A stretch of DNA of 64,000 nucleotides, taken from assembly GCA_964615765.1 (NCBI GenBank), contig CAZTQN010000022.1, positions 1 to 64,000 on the forward strand. Reading direction: 5' to 3'. The DNA comes from CAZTQN01 sp964615765 (GTDB lineage: Bacteria; Planctomycetota; Phycisphaerae; Phycisphaerales; UBA1924). A program made the position numbers and the translations under genes. The notes under the pieces were generated by a model that saw nothing but the letters and a program-made list of their open reading frames with translations, did no database searches and had not been told where the DNA came from. Numbering within the stretch: position 1 is the stretch's first letter; every line of letters starts with the position of its first letter. This document shows, in pieces, positions 22,900-32,681 of the stretch.

Positions 22900-25755
22900 C
22901 TAAGGAAGACGGGCAACGCCGGTATCCGCGCGGTGCGTCGGGTCGTGGGCGTGGCGGGAGGCGAGAGCGGCGGCGGCGAGGGTGAGGGCGGCGAGGAGGC
23001 CGGCCGGGATGATGGCGGACGCCGTCCACGGCGTAGACCAGTTCAGGCCGACGGGGATGCTGCTGATGAGCCAGATGGCGAGGAAGGCGGCGAAGCCGGC
23101 GAGGAGGCCCTTGCGCACGAGGACGAAGGCGCCGAAGATGATGGAGACGTTGGCGATGATGACTTCGGGGCGGCCGGTGGCGAGGGCGGGGGCGGCGGAC
23201 GCGGACACGATGATGATGGCGAAGGCGATGCCGGCGCGTTCGGACTTGAACAGGAGGCGTCCGAGGACGAGGCAGAGCATGCCGCCGCCGGCGTACATGA
23301 AGGCGCTGATGATGCTGAGCAGCGCGATGACGGTGGCGGCGCGGGGGCCGAAGAGGTAGTCGGCCGCGATCTCGAAGGTCAGCGGGCGCGGGGGCATGTT
23401 GCGGGCGAAATCGAGGCCGGCGAGCGCGGCGGCGGGCAGAGCCACGCCGACGGCGCCGAGCGCGAGCCCGACGAGCACATCGCGCGCGACGGCGGGGTCC
23501 AAGACACGGCCGGCGGTGAGGCGGGAGAAGGTGATGAGGGCGTGCGGCCAGAGGCGCCGGGCGTAGGGCTCGAGGGCGACATAGAAGAGCCAGAACACGC
23601 CGGCGAGCCAGAGGGCGGGCCCGAAGGCGACACCGCCGAAGAAGATGCGGGCGAGATCGGGCGGGCGCTGGTAGGTGAGCAGGTCGGCGGCGATGCCGAT
23701 GGCGAGCAGGACGAGGGCGACGCGGGTGGCGCCGCGAACGTCGCCGCGGTTGGTGCGGAGGTTGCGGATGCTCAGCGCGATCATGGCGCCGGAGATGATG
23801 AGGACGACGCCGGCGGTGGCGGCGGTGGCGATGCGCTGGGACGCCGTGCTGACGGGAGGCGCCGGGACGCCGGGGGCGAGCGCGCCGTCGGGCGAGACAT
23901 CGAAGAAGACGGGGACGTCGGCGATGAGGGCGGCGTGGACGACGAGGTGGGCGGGGTCGATGGGCGATGGCGAGCCGGGCGGCGCGGGCGCGACGAGGTG
24001 CCCGGAAGGCGCCGGGCCACGCCAGGCGAGGATGCGGTCGGCGTCGACCGGCGCGCGGCGGCGCGGCGGGATGAGCGTGAAGTTCGCCGGGTCCAGACCG
24101 GCGGCGGCGAAGAGGGTGGAGACCGCGGCGGGCGCGGCGGACGTCGTGGGCGCGGATGGTGAGGCGGGCGGAGTGGGTGCGGGTTCGATCATGCGCTGGG
24201 CGGGCAGGGCCAGCAGCATGTCGAGGCGGCCGGCGGAGTCGGCGAGCAGCACGATCTCGCCGGGGATGGATGGGTAGGGCTGGAAGGGGAGGAAGCGGTA
24301 GTTGCGTGTGACGGGCGTCAGCGGCACGGGGCTTTGGCGGTACCAGAAGGAATACGCGCCGGGCTGGGCGGCGAGGATGCGGCGCTGCTCGTCGGGCGGG
24401 AGGGCGTTGGTGCTTTCCAGCACGGCGGAGCGGATCTGCAGGCCGGACCAGTGCTCGTCGACGACGGGCAGGCCCAGGGTGCGGAGCAGTTCGCGGGCGC
24501 GATCGGTGAGGACTTCGGCGGACTTGGCGGGAGTGGCGAACGAGAAGAGGGCGTAGGGCGACGTGACGAGGACGAAGAACGCGGCGGCGGCGGCGATGAC
24601 GGCGGTGAGCGCGAGCGCAGTCTTCGGTGGCAGGCCGGTGCGCGAGCCGGAGGCGGCGATGAGTTCGGGGCTGGGTGTTTGACCGGCGGCGAGGGCGGCG
24701 GCGAGCGGGTCGCCGCCGGGGAGTCGGGCGGCGACGGCGATCGCGGACGGAGGACGCAGCGCGGGATCGCGCTCAAGGCAGGCGAGGATGGCCTGTTCGA
24801 CGGCGGGCTCGATGTCGTCGATGAAGGTTGAGGGGTTGGGCGGGCGGGTGTCGCTGGCGCGGGCGCGATCGCGGAGCTGGTCGAGGTTGAGCGTGTCGGG
24901 CGTGGCGGGGCGGCCCGTGAAGAGTTCGTAGAGGACCAGGCCGAGCGCGTAGACGTCGCTGGTGCGCGAGGGCGGCTCGCCCAGGAGGACTTCGGGGGCC
25001 ATGTAGCGCGGCGTGCCGGCGAAGGTGGTGGAGGCGAGGTCGGAAGGGGCGGAAGACGAGGCGAGGCCGAAGTCGGCGATGCGCGCCCGGCCGCGTGCGT
25101 CGAGCATGACGTTGGCGGGCTTGAGATCGCGGTGGATGAGGCCGGCGTCGTGGATGGCGGCGAGGCCGAAACAGATCTGGCGGGCGACGTCGGCGGCTTT
25201 CTCTTTGGGGAGGCGGCCGATGCGGGTGAGGAGGGTGGCGAGGTCGGAGCCGTCGACGAACTCCATGCAGAGGAAGGCGACGGGGCCGGCGGGGGTGTCG
25301 GCGCGGGCGATATCAAAGACGCGGCAGACGTTGGGATGCGAGACTTGACGCGCGGCGGCGACTTCGGCGCGGAGGAGGGCCAGGCGCGTCGGATCGGCGG
25401 CGAACTGAGCGGGGAGGAACTTGAGCGCGACGGGCTGGCTCAGTTCGAGATCGTCGGCGCGGACGACTTCGCCCATGCCGCCTTTGCCGAGGGGCATGAC
25501 GACGCGGTAGCGGTCGAGGAGGATCTGGCCGGGGGCGACGGCGGGGGCGGAGGCGGGGGCGGGTGCGAAGTGCGCGGCGGCGTGATGCGGCGGTTGGGCG
25601 GAGGCGGCGGAGGCGGGGGAGGCGGACGCGCGGTGGTCGATGGTGACGGCGTCGTGGAGGTTTGCGGGCGCGGGGCGGGGGCCGGGGGATGGGCCGGGGG
25701 ATGGGCCGGGGGATGGGCCGGCGGGTGAGGGGGAGTTGGGCGGGGGCGACGACAT
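22900..25755 (-). CDS. Ser/Thr protein kinase with large polytopic C-terminal membrane domain
   Basis: The 951-residue protein opens with a Pro/Ala-rich tail containing PSPGPSPGPSPG (12-bp repeats). A Hanks-type kinase follows from about residue 82: Gly loop GKGGMGEV (90-97), Lys112, HRDLKPAN (catalytic Asp210), DFG (228-230), GTPRYMAPEV. A TM segment lies at about 379-398, then an extracytoplasmic-like region of about 250 residues, then roughly eight more hydrophobic segments to the end. The kinase is complete. Planctomycete kinases with long membrane sensor regions are common; the signal sensed here is unknown. Confidence 0.9.
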   Translation of the reverse strand: MSSPPPNSPSPAGPSPGPSPGPSPGPRPAPANLHDAVTIDHRASASPASAASAQPPHHAAAHFAPAPASAPAVAPGQILLDRYRVVMPLGKGGMGEVVRADDLELSQPVALKFLPAQFAADPTRLALLRAEVAAARQVSHPNVCRVFDIARADTPAGPVAFLCMEFVDGSDLATLLTRIGRLPKEKAADVARQICFGLAAIHDAGLIHRDLKPANVMLDARGRARIADFGLASSSAPSDLASTTFAGTPRYMAPEVLLGEPPSRTSDVYALGLVLYELFTGRPATPDTLNLDQLRDRARASDTRPPNPSTFIDDIEPAVEQAILACLERDPALRPPSAIAVAARLPGGDPLAAALAAGQTPSPELIAASGSRTGLPPKTALALTAVIAAAAAFFVLVTSPYALFSFATPAKSAEVLTDRARELLRTLGLPVVDEHWSGLQIRSAVLESTNALPPDEQRRILAAQPGAYSFWYRQSPVPLTPVTRNYRFLPFQPYPSIPGEIVLLADSAGRLDMLLALPAQRMIEPAPTPPASPSAPTTSAAPAAVSTLFAAAGLDPANFTLIPPRRRAPVDADRILAWRGPAPSGHLVAPAPPGSPSPIDPAHLVVHAALIADVPVFFDVSPDGALAPGVPAPPVSTASQRIATAATAGVVLIISGAMIALSIRNLRTNRGDVRGATRVALVLLAIGIAADLLTYQRPPDLARIFFGGVAFGPALWLAGVFWLFYVALEPYARRLWPHALITFSRLTAGRVLDPAVARDVLVGLALGAVGVALPAAALAGLDFARNMPPRPLTFEIAADYLFGPRAATVIALLSIISAFMYAGGGMLCLVLGRLLFKSERAGIAFAIIIVSASAAPALATGRPEVIIANVSIIFGAFVLVRKGLLAGFAAFLAIWLISSIPVGLNWSTPWTASAIIPAGLLAALTLAAAALASRHAHDPTHRADTGVARLP
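25677..25725. repeat. 12-bp tandem repeat in the kinase N terminus
   Basis: GGGCCGGGGGAT repeats about four times, encoding PSPG units. Unlike the 7/8-bp intergenic arrays its unit length is a multiple of three, as expected for a repeat kept in frame. Confidence 0.75.
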
Positions 25756-26006
25756 CGCGGGAAGAGCGTATTGGGCGGGCGGAGCGGGGGGCGATGGAGC
25801 GGGCGGCGAGCGACGGGCGGGGTGGCGGGAGAAGCGGGAGCGGCGGGGGTTCGGGCGCGGTGCGGCGACGACGGTGAACCGGTCGAAAGTTCCTTATGCG
25901 GGAAAAAGCTTGGGGTGTTGGCGGCGTTCTGTGGTAGATTGATGGTGATTGCGCCCGCGCCATCTCTGGGGAGTAGCGGCGGGCGGCGGACATGAGGAGC
26001 TTTGCG

Positions 26007-28607
26007 ATGACCCGTCGGCACACACGCGGTGGACTTGGGCGCGGGATGGTGGCGTCGGTCGCGATGTTCGCGGGCGCGGGCGGCGCGTGGGCACAGGTGG
26101 GCGTGATGCTCTCGGACATTCCGAACAGCGGCGGCAACGGGTCGTCGCCGAGTCAGTTCGTGGAGTTCAACGGGCTGCTGTATTTCGTGGCCGACTCGCC
26201 GAGCAGTGCGTTCCGCAACGCGGTGTTCATGTCGAACGGGACGGACTCGGGAACAACGCAGGTGGCGGGTGTTGGGGGCATCACGTCGACGGTGGGCGCG
26301 AGCGAGTTGACGGTGTCGGGGTCGCGGCTGTTCTTCTATTTCAACCAGAACGGCAGCGACCGGGTTCTGGGGGTGAGCGACGGCACGCCCGCGGGCACGA
26401 CGACGCTGGCGGTCGGAGGGTCGGTGCCGGCGACGCAGATCCGGTTCCTGACGGATGTGAACGGGGTGCTGTACTTTGCGTGTGAAGGCGGGTCGCCGAA
26501 CGCGGGCGAGGAGTTGTGGAAGAGCGACGGGACGGCGGCGGGGACGGTGCGGGTGCTGGACATCAACCCGAGCGGGGCGGACAGCTTTCCGACCAACTTG
26601 CGGAACGTCGGGGGCGTGCTGCTGTTCCGGGCGAATGACGGGACGCACGGGGCGGAGCTGTGGCGGAGCGACGGGACGGCGGCGGGGACGTTCATGGTCA
26701 AGGACATCAACCCGGGGGCGCTCGGGTCGGGGATCAACGAGGTGGGTGTGATGGGCGGGCGGCTGTTCTTCAGCGCGTTCAGCGGGGTGGATAATGAACT
26801 GTGGGTGTCGGATGGGACGCTTGCGGGGACGGTGCTGTTGAAGGATCTGTTTCCGGGGCCGAGCAGCGGCGCGCCGGAGAACTTTGTGACGGCGGGCAGC
26901 CGCGTGTTCTTCACGGCGCTGGACACTTCGAACAACCGCGAGCTGTGGGTGAGCGACGGGACGACGGCGGGGACGTTCAAGGTTCGGGAGATTCACCCGA
27001 CGGCGCCGTCGAACCCGCTGAACATCACGGCGGCGGGCAGCGAGGTGTACTTCAACGCGAGCGACGGGACGAACGGGCGGGAGCTGTGGAAGAGCGACGG
27101 GACGCTGGCGGGGACGGTGCTGGTGAAGGACTTTGTGCCCGGGCTGGGCGGGCCGGTGAACGGGACGTTCCCGCGGCCGATTGGGATGGTGGGCGGGTTG
27201 ATGTATGTCGCGGCGGAGGACGCGAGCGGCGTGCAGACGCTGTGGCGGACGGACGGGACGAGCGCGGGGACGGTGGCGATCCCGTGGGCGCCGGGGGATG
27301 TGGGGTCGTTGGTGGGGGCCGGGCGGGTGGTGGGGTCGACGTTGTACTTCGCGGGCACCCATCCGACGCGTGGGAGCGAGCTGTACCGCCTTGGCAACTG
27401 TCCGCCGATCGTGGCGCAGCCGTCGAGCGTGGTGTCGTGCATCGGGGAGGCGGTGCAGTTCGGGCTGGGGGTGGGCGCGGAGGTGTACACGTATCAGTGG
27501 CGGCGGAACGGGGAGGAGATCCCGTTCGCGGACAACCCGACGTATTCGGTGGTGTGTTCCGAGGGGACGCTGGGGACGTATGACTGCGTGATCACAACGG
27601 CGTGCGGGATGACGACGTCGGGCGGGGCGACATTGAGCGTGCAATCGGCAAGCGTGAGCGCGCCGGCGACGGTGTGCGCGGGGGACACGGTGAACGCGTC
27701 GGTGTCGGGGGTGTTCGCGTCGGCGCCGGTGGGATATCAGTGGCGGCTCAACGGTGCGGCGCTGGTGAATGGGGTCTCAGTGTCGGGGGCGACGACGGCG
27801 AACCTGAGCATCGCGAACTACAGCTTCGCGGAGTTTGGGAACCTGGACTGTGTGGTGCAGACGGCGTGCGGGACGGTCGACACGCCGGAGGTGGTGGTGG
27901 GGATCAGCCGCGTGACGGGGATTCCGCCGGCGAGCCGGACGGCGTGCCTTGGCGGGAGCGTGAGTTTCGCGGTGAGCACGCTGCCGCCCCAGGTGACGTA
28001 TCGGTGGCAACGCGACGGGGTGAACCTGCCGCTGGCGACATATCCGACGGCGCAGTCGGCAACGCTGGTGCTGAGCGGGTTGACGGGCGCGGACGCGGGG
28101 TCGTATGTGTGTCGCGTGGCGATGACGGGGTGCGGGACGATCAACACGCCGGCGTCGGTGCTGGATGTGATCGGCCCGCCGAGCGGCGCGGGCGTGTCGC
28201 CGGGGTCGGCGACGGTGTGCCGGACCGGGTCGACGAGCGTGACGGTGACGCCGACGGGGTTCGCGGCGACGGCGTACGCGTGGCGGAGGAACGGGACGCC
28301 GATCAACCCAATGCAGAACGCGAGCGCGGCGACGGCGACGCTGCTCATCGGGCCGGCAACGACGGGGGACGCGGGCGTGTATGACTGCGTCGTGAGCAAC
28401 GCGTGCGGGAGCGTCACCAGCGGCGCGGCGACGATCGGCGTGTGCGCGGCCGACGTGAACTGCATCGGCGGGGTCACGGTGCAGGACATCTTCGACTTCT
28501 TCGCGGCGTACTTCTCAGGGGCGGCGATCGCGGACGTGAACGAGTCCGGGTCGATCACCGTGCAGGACATCTTCGACTTCCTTGGGACGTACTTCGGCGG
28601 CTGCTAA
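26007..28607 (+). CDS. Large secreted ELWxSDGTxAGT-repeat / Ig-like protein with double GC-type dockerin
   Basis: The 866-residue protein has a signal peptide (MTRRHTRGGLGRGMVASVAM...AWAQ). About eight repeats of the ELWKSDGTAAGTVRVLDINP type follow (residues about 60-460), probably a beta-propeller-like array. Three or four Ig-like modules come next (YQWRRNGEEIP, YECVVQTACG-type ends). The C terminus holds two dockerin modules (CAADVNCIGGVTVQDIFDFF and DVNESGSITVQDIFDFL, ending GGC). ATG 26007 has GAGGAG 7 nt upstream; ATG 25992 is an in-frame alternative. It tail-overlaps the AhpD-like gene by 4 bp. Confidence 0.87.
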   Translation: MTRRHTRGGLGRGMVASVAMFAGAGGAWAQVGVMLSDIPNSGGNGSSPSQFVEFNGLLYFVADSPSSAFRNAVFMSNGTDSGTTQVAGVGGITSTVGASELTVSGSRLFFYFNQNGSDRVLGVSDGTPAGTTTLAVGGSVPATQIRFLTDVNGVLYFACEGGSPNAGEELWKSDGTAAGTVRVLDINPSGADSFPTNLRNVGGVLLFRANDGTHGAELWRSDGTAAGTFMVKDINPGALGSGINEVGVMGGRLFFSAFSGVDNELWVSDGTLAGTVLLKDLFPGPSSGAPENFVTAGSRVFFTALDTSNNRELWVSDGTTAGTFKVREIHPTAPSNPLNITAAGSEVYFNASDGTNGRELWKSDGTLAGTVLVKDFVPGLGGPVNGTFPRPIGMVGGLMYVAAEDASGVQTLWRTDGTSAGTVAIPWAPGDVGSLVGAGRVVGSTLYFAGTHPTRGSELYRLGNCPPIVAQPSSVVSCIGEAVQFGLGVGAEVYTYQWRRNGEEIPFADNPTYSVVCSEGTLGTYDCVITTACGMTTSGGATLSVQSASVSAPATVCAGDTVNASVSGVFASAPVGYQWRLNGAALVNGVSVSGATTANLSIANYSFAEFGNLDCVVQTACGTVDTPEVVVGISRVTGIPPASRTACLGGSVSFAVSTLPPQVTYRWQRDGVNLPLATYPTAQSATLVLSGLTGADAGSYVCRVAMTGCGTINTPASVLDVIGPPSGAGVSPGSATVCRTGSTSVTVTPTGFAATAYAWRRNGTPINPMQNASAATATLLIGPATTGDAGVYDCVVSNACGSVTSGAATIGVCAADVNCIGGVTVQDIFDFFAAYFSGAAIADVNESGSITVQDIFDFLGTYFGGC

Positions 28608-29038
28608 GCGCCGCGGGGCTTCGTGCGTGCGCGGCATTCGTCGAGGAACTCGGCGGCGCGGCGGAGGTGGGGGATGACGATGGAGCCGCCGACGATGAGG
28701 GCGATGTCGAAGGTTTCCCAGATCTCGCGGTCGGTGGCGCCGGCGCTCACGCACTGGTCGATGTGGTAGGCGATGCAGTCGTCGCAGCGGAGGACCATGC
28801 TGGCGGACAGGCCGAGGAGTTCTTTGGACTTTTTGTCGAGGCCGGGGGGGGACTCGGCGGAGGTGTCGCGGTAGGTCTGATCGTCGAGGGCGAAGAAGCG
28901 CTTGGTGACGAGGGTGCCGGCGCCGGGGGTGGCGGGGCGGTCGGGCGTGGCCGGGGTGCCGAGGATTTTTTGATTCAGACGCGTGCGGAAGGCGTGGAAC
29001 TGCTCGTAGCGCGAGGGCTCGGGGGGCGTCGTCGACAT
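28604..29038 (-). CDS. AhpD-like / carboxymuconolactone decarboxylase family protein
   Basis: The 144-residue protein of the AhpD-like fold has a CxxC in LSASMVLRCDDCIAYHIDQC, followed by a His three residues on, and the helical IWETFDIALIVGGSIVIPHL segment. Such proteins reduce peroxides or serve as thiol reductants. The CxxC-x2-H arrangement is the redox centre of AhpD. It is convergent with the dockerin gene and overlaps it by 4 bp. Confidence 0.88.
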   Translation of the reverse strand: MSTTPPEPSRYEQFHAFRTRLNQKILGTPATPDRPATPGAGTLVTKRFFALDDQTYRDTSAESPPGLDKKSKELLGLSASMVLRCDDCIAYHIDQCVSAGATDREIWETFDIALIVGGSIVIPHLRRAAEFLDECRARTKPRGA

Positions 29039-29043
29039 GGGCG

Positions 29044-29120
29044 AGGGTACGGGGCGCAGGGGCGAGAGGTCAGGGGCTAGAGGACAGGGGTGAGAGGTCA
29101 GGGGCGAGAGGTGAGGGGGA
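29044..29120. repeat. GGGGCGAGAGGTCAGGG intergenic repeats
   Basis: GGGGCGAGAGGTCAGGGG, CTAGAGGACAGGGGTGAG and AGGTCAGGGGCGAGAGGTG follow in series. This is the reverse complement of the array at 4.9 and 60.4 kb. It occupies the start of the divergent gap 29039-29315. Confidence 0.7.
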
Positions 29121-29142
29121 GGAAGCGGAGAGCCGCTTCATG

Positions 29143-29161
29143 CCCCACGCGGAGCGTGGGG
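29143..29161. repeat. CCCCACGCGGAGCGTGGGG palindrome
   Basis: This 19-bp near-palindrome has an identical copy at 39475-39493, inside the N-terminal coding region of another gene. It is a REP-like dispersed hairpin. Confidence 0.8.
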
Positions 29162-29315
29162 CGGGGGGTGAATCACCCGAAATTGGCTGGCACACCGGTG
29201 AATGCGGAAGTAGGCTGTCGGTGGGTATGCGGGGACTGTGCGGCTCTCGCGGCGCGGCGGCGCGCCCGCGGTGAGTCTGTCGCACACGCGTTTGCGACCG
29301 AGGAGGTTTGAGCAC

Positions 29316-30905
29316 GTGAAGTACACCACGAAGTTGGCGGGGTTGATGGGTGCGGCGGGGTTGGCGGTGGCGGTTGGGATGACGGCGGGGCTGGCCCGCG
29401 CGGATGTGTCGGTGGTGTACAGCGCGGTGCCGCTGAGCCCGACGGCGACGGTGCCGGGCGCGGTGGATCTGTCGGGCGCGCCGGTGGTGACGCAGTTCGC
29501 GACGATGCCGGAGTTCTGGCTGAGCCCGGACGGGACGCGGTGGCTGATTCGTGGGACGACGTCGCAGGCGACGGATCAGAACACGGTGGTGGTGTTGGGG
29601 ATGGGAACCAGCGGGTCGGTGGTGGTGCAGGAGGGGCGGCCGTTCCCGGGCGCGGTGGGGTCGGAAGTGGTCGACTTCGTGTCGACGCTGAACCCGCAGC
29701 CGTTTAATGCGAACAACCAGTGGGTGTTCCCGGTGCGGGCCCGCGGGGGGACGACGGGGGTGGCGAACAAGATCATCCGGTGGGACGCGGCGGGCGTCGG
29801 CACGCTGCGCTTCCAGCAGGGCGGCGCGTACACGGGGCTGACGGACCTGGCGCCGGCGGTGTCGGGGGATGAGCAGCTCGGCAACTCGCAGGCGTCGGCG
29901 CACCTGCTCAACGACGGGCGGATCGGGTGGCAGGACAACTCGGTGACGAACCTGTCGAGCACGCGCCGGCCGGTGACGGCGTACGACGCGGTGAAGCACC
30001 TGCAGTCGCGGCTTGACACCGTGACGGCGATCGACGGGATGACGCCGATTCTGATTACGAACATCGGCTCGACGGGGACGCTGTCGGTGTTCCAGACCTC
30101 GCCGGACGGGACGCGCGTGGTGTTCCGCGGGAGTGTGGACCAGGACAACAACGGGAGCCCGACGGGTGATCCCGACGTGGTGGTGGTTGACGGTCAGGTG
30201 CGCGTGCAGGAGGGGCTGGCGATCCCCGGGAGCACGATCGTGCCGACGGCGATCAACTCGATGTACGTGGCGCCGAACAACGACTGGTATGCGCGTGGGA
30301 CGGACAGCGCGGGCGTGTGGGCGACGCGGAACGGGGTGGTGATCGCGAAGACGGGGGACGCCGTCGGCGCTGACGCGTGGGCGAGCTCGTTCCTGGCGAT
30401 CATCGGGAACACGAGCGGCGACTGGGCCATCGCGGGCAAGACCAACAATGCGAACACGGCGATCGACGACGTGGTCGTGGTGAACGGGCAGGTCGTGCTG
30501 CGCGAGGGGGACGCGGTGTCGATCGACATCGACGGGAACGGGACGGCGGAGACGGCGTACATCGGGCGTGCGAACACGACGCTGGCCGCGTTCACGGCGA
30601 ACTCGGCGATCGGGCTTGGGCCGGACGAGACGCTGTACATCCTGGCGAACCTGCGGAGCGCGCAGGCGGGCGGGACGGACCTTGGCCCGAGCGCGGGGGC
30701 GGCGGTGGCGCTGATCCGCGTGACGCCGCCGGCGCCGTCGTGCCCGGCGGATTACAACAACTCGGGCAGCGTCACGGTGCAGGACATCTTCGACTTCCTG
30801 TCGGGGTACTTCTCCGGCGCGCCGGCGGCGGACTTCAACGGCGTGGGCGGGCTGACGGTGCAGGACATCTTCGATTACCTGACGGCGTACTTCCAGGGGT
30901 GCTGA
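29316..30905 (+). CDS. Secreted beta-propeller-like protein with double GC-type dockerin
   Basis: The protein of about 529 residues starts at GTG 29316, preceded by AGGAGG at 9 nt. The frame is open from 29238, but the signal peptide (VKYTTKLAGLMGAAGLAVAV...ARA) begins here. The body repeats FWLSPDGTRWLIRGT, NNQWVFPVRA, NNDWYARGT and GDWAIAGKT motifs, with VVVVDGQVRVQEGLAIPGS blocks. This looks like a propeller. Two dockerin modules end it: CPADYNNSGSVTVQDIFDFL and ADFNGVGGLTVQDIFDYL, with a final GC. Confidence 0.85.
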   Translation: MKYTTKLAGLMGAAGLAVAVGMTAGLARADVSVVYSAVPLSPTATVPGAVDLSGAPVVTQFATMPEFWLSPDGTRWLIRGTTSQATDQNTVVVLGMGTSGSVVVQEGRPFPGAVGSEVVDFVSTLNPQPFNANNQWVFPVRARGGTTGVANKIIRWDAAGVGTLRFQQGGAYTGLTDLAPAVSGDEQLGNSQASAHLLNDGRIGWQDNSVTNLSSTRRPVTAYDAVKHLQSRLDTVTAIDGMTPILITNIGSTGTLSVFQTSPDGTRVVFRGSVDQDNNGSPTGDPDVVVVDGQVRVQEGLAIPGSTIVPTAINSMYVAPNNDWYARGTDSAGVWATRNGVVIAKTGDAVGADAWASSFLAIIGNTSGDWAIAGKTNNANTAIDDVVVVNGQVVLREGDAVSIDIDGNGTAETAYIGRANTTLAAFTANSAIGLGPDETLYILANLRSAQAGGTDLGPSAGAAVALIRVTPPAPSCPADYNNSGSVTVQDIFDFLSGYFSGAPAADFNGVGGLTVQDIFDYLTAYFQGC

Positions 30906-30929
30906 GGCGGGGCGGGGGGAAGGGGAACG

Positions 30930-31101
30930 GCCGCGGAGACGCGGAGACGCGGAGCGGAGGCGTTGGCCTTCGCTCTGTGTCGTTTTGGGGAAGGCGGGTG
31001 GGACGCGGGGATGGGGGGATGGGGGGACGCGGGGAGGGGGCATGTGAGACCGTGACGCGGTGACGCGGTGACGCGGTGACGCGGTGACGCGGTGACGCGG
31101 T
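30930..31101. repeat. GAGACGCG and TGACGCGG octamer arrays
   Basis: After the dockerin gene come GGAGACGCGGAGACGCGG and then at least six perfect copies of TGACGCGG between about 31050 and 31101. The same octamer recurs near 36.5, 41.0 and 52.4 kb. Confidence 0.85.
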
Positions 31102-31487
31102 GATTGTGGGTCGAGGTTCTGGTGCAGGTGGTGCACTNNNNNNNNNNNNNNNNNNNNNNNNNNNNNNNNNNNNNNNNNNNNNNNNNNNNNNNNNNNNNNN
31201 NNNNNNNNNNNNNNNNNNNNNNNNNNNNNNNNNNNNNTCGACCACGCCGCGCCTCCGTGGTTCCAGCTTCTTCGGTTCACGGCTCTGCGGGGTGCGGGGG
31301 CGGAGCCCCTGCGCTTGCATGCCCGAATCACGCGGTGACGCGGTGATTATGGGTCGAGGTTCTGGTGCAGGTGGTGCACTTCGACCACGCCGCGCCTCCG
31401 TGGTTCCAGCTTCTTCGGTTCACGGCTCTGCGGGGGTGCGGGGGCGGAGCCCCTGCGCTTGCATGCCCGAATCACGCGGTGAGGGGG
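31102..31487. repeat. 143-bp tandem duplication interrupted by the gap
   Basis: Copy 1 (31102-31137 plus 31238-31344) and copy 2 (31345-31487) match almost base for base, starting GATT(G/A)TGGGTCGAGGTTC and ending in CGAATCACGCGGTGA. Copy 2 is contiguous at the point where copy 1 carries 100 N. The gap probably hides further copies. Confidence 0.8.
31138..31237. other. Assembly gap (100 N)
   Basis: One hundred unknown bases inside the tandem duplication. The round number indicates a scaffold gap of unknown size. Confidence 0.98.
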
Positions 31488-31549
31488 TGATGGGGCCATG
31501 CGGCGATGCGTCGATGCGCTTCTCACCTTCCCGCGTGCAAGAATGGGGG

Positions 31550-32572
31550 ATGCCGGGTGAGCGGGCGATGATCGGGGCGGCGGTGGAGCGTCTGCGTGCG
31601 GGCGGGGTGGTGGCGTTTCCGACGGAGACGGTGTACGGGCTGGGGGCGGATGCGCTCAGTCATGCGGCGGTGCGGCGGGTGTTTGAGCTCAAGGGGCGGC
31701 CGAGTGTTAATCCGCTGATCGTGCATGTGACGGGGCCGGAGATGGCGGGGCGCGTGAGCGTGTTCCCGGCGCGGGCGGAGAAGCTGACGCGGGCGCTGTG
31801 GCCGGGGCCGGTGTCGGTGGTTGTGCCGCGGCGGGACAGCGTGCCCGGGCTGGTGACGGCGGGCGCCGCGACGGTGGCGGTGCGGTGTCCGAGTCACCCG
31901 CTGACGCTCGCGCTGCTGTTCGAGTTTGACGGGCCGCTGGTGGGCCCGAGCGCGAACAGGAGCGGCGGGGTGTCGCCGACGAAGGCGGAGCATGTGCGTG
32001 GAGAGTGGGCGGAGGAGGAGGTGCTGGTGCTGGACGGCGGGGCCTGCCGCGGTGGCATTGAGTCGACGGTGGTGTGGCTGGCGGATGATGGTCCCGCGCG
32101 GATATTGCGGCCGGGGTTGATTGGTGCGTCGGAGATCGAGCGCGTGTTGGGCGAGTCGGTGCAGCGCGGTGCGACGGGCGGCGCGGGGAGCGGCGCGACG
32201 GCGGCGGGCGGGGCGATGCTCGCGCCCGGGATGATGGAGCGGCATTACGCGCCGAATGCGAAGGCGGTGGTGGTCGAGGGCGCGGCGATCGCGGGCGTGG
32301 TGCGCGATGCGGTGAACGCGGGGGGCGTGGTGGTGGTTGGCGTGCGCGGCGGCGCGGCGGGTGGTGCGGGGGGGCCGGGCGTGATCGTGATCGAACTGCC
32401 GCCGGATGCGGAGGGGTACGCGGCGGGGTTGTATGACGCGCTGCGGCGCGCTGATGCGGAGCGGCCGGGGTTGATCGTGATTGAAAGGCCCGCGGGGATG
32501 GACGCCGCGGGCGGGAAGGATGCGGAACTGTGGGCGGCGATCGCGGATCGGCTGCGGCGGGCGAGTGCGTAG
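31550..32572 (+). CDS. tsaC: L-threonylcarbamoyladenylate synthase (TsaC/Sua5 type)
   Basis: The 340-residue protein makes threonylcarbamoyl-AMP for the t6A37 tRNA modification. The YrdC domain shows VVAFPTETVYGLGADA, KGRPSVNPLIVHV, SVVVPRRDSVPG and PLVGPSANRSGGVSPT. The long C terminus includes the Sua5 linker PGMMERHYAP and a Rossmann-like domain, so this is the Sua5-length form. ATG 31550 is used; ATG 31568 is an in-frame alternative. The frame is open upstream across the gap but that part is repeat. Confidence 0.92.
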   Translation: MPGERAMIGAAVERLRAGGVVAFPTETVYGLGADALSHAAVRRVFELKGRPSVNPLIVHVTGPEMAGRVSVFPARAEKLTRALWPGPVSVVVPRRDSVPGLVTAGAATVAVRCPSHPLTLALLFEFDGPLVGPSANRSGGVSPTKAEHVRGEWAEEEVLVLDGGACRGGIESTVVWLADDGPARILRPGLIGASEIERVLGESVQRGATGGAGSGATAAGGAMLAPGMMERHYAPNAKAVVVEGAAIAGVVRDAVNAGGVVVVGVRGGAAGGAGGPGVIVIELPPDAEGYAAGLYDALRRADAERPGLIVIERPAGMDAAGGKDAELWAAIADRLRRASA

Positions 32573-32576
32573 GAGA

Positions 32577-32615
32577 GGAGGGGCGAGAGGTCAGGGGCGA
32601 GGGGCGAGGGGGCGG
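32577..32615. repeat. GGGGCGAGAGGTCAGGGGCGA repeat
   Basis: A short copy of the 29.05-kb repeat directly after the tsaC stop codon. Confidence 0.6.
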
Positions 32616-32681
32616 CATGCGGGAGCCGCGGGCGTTCTATGCAGGGCGCGGGGAACGGACTCCGGCTCCGCCGGCGGACGT

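Noticed and set aside
31100..31549. Reading frames through the N gap
   Set aside because: They translate unknown bases and repeat DNA. The TsaC domain begins after 31550.
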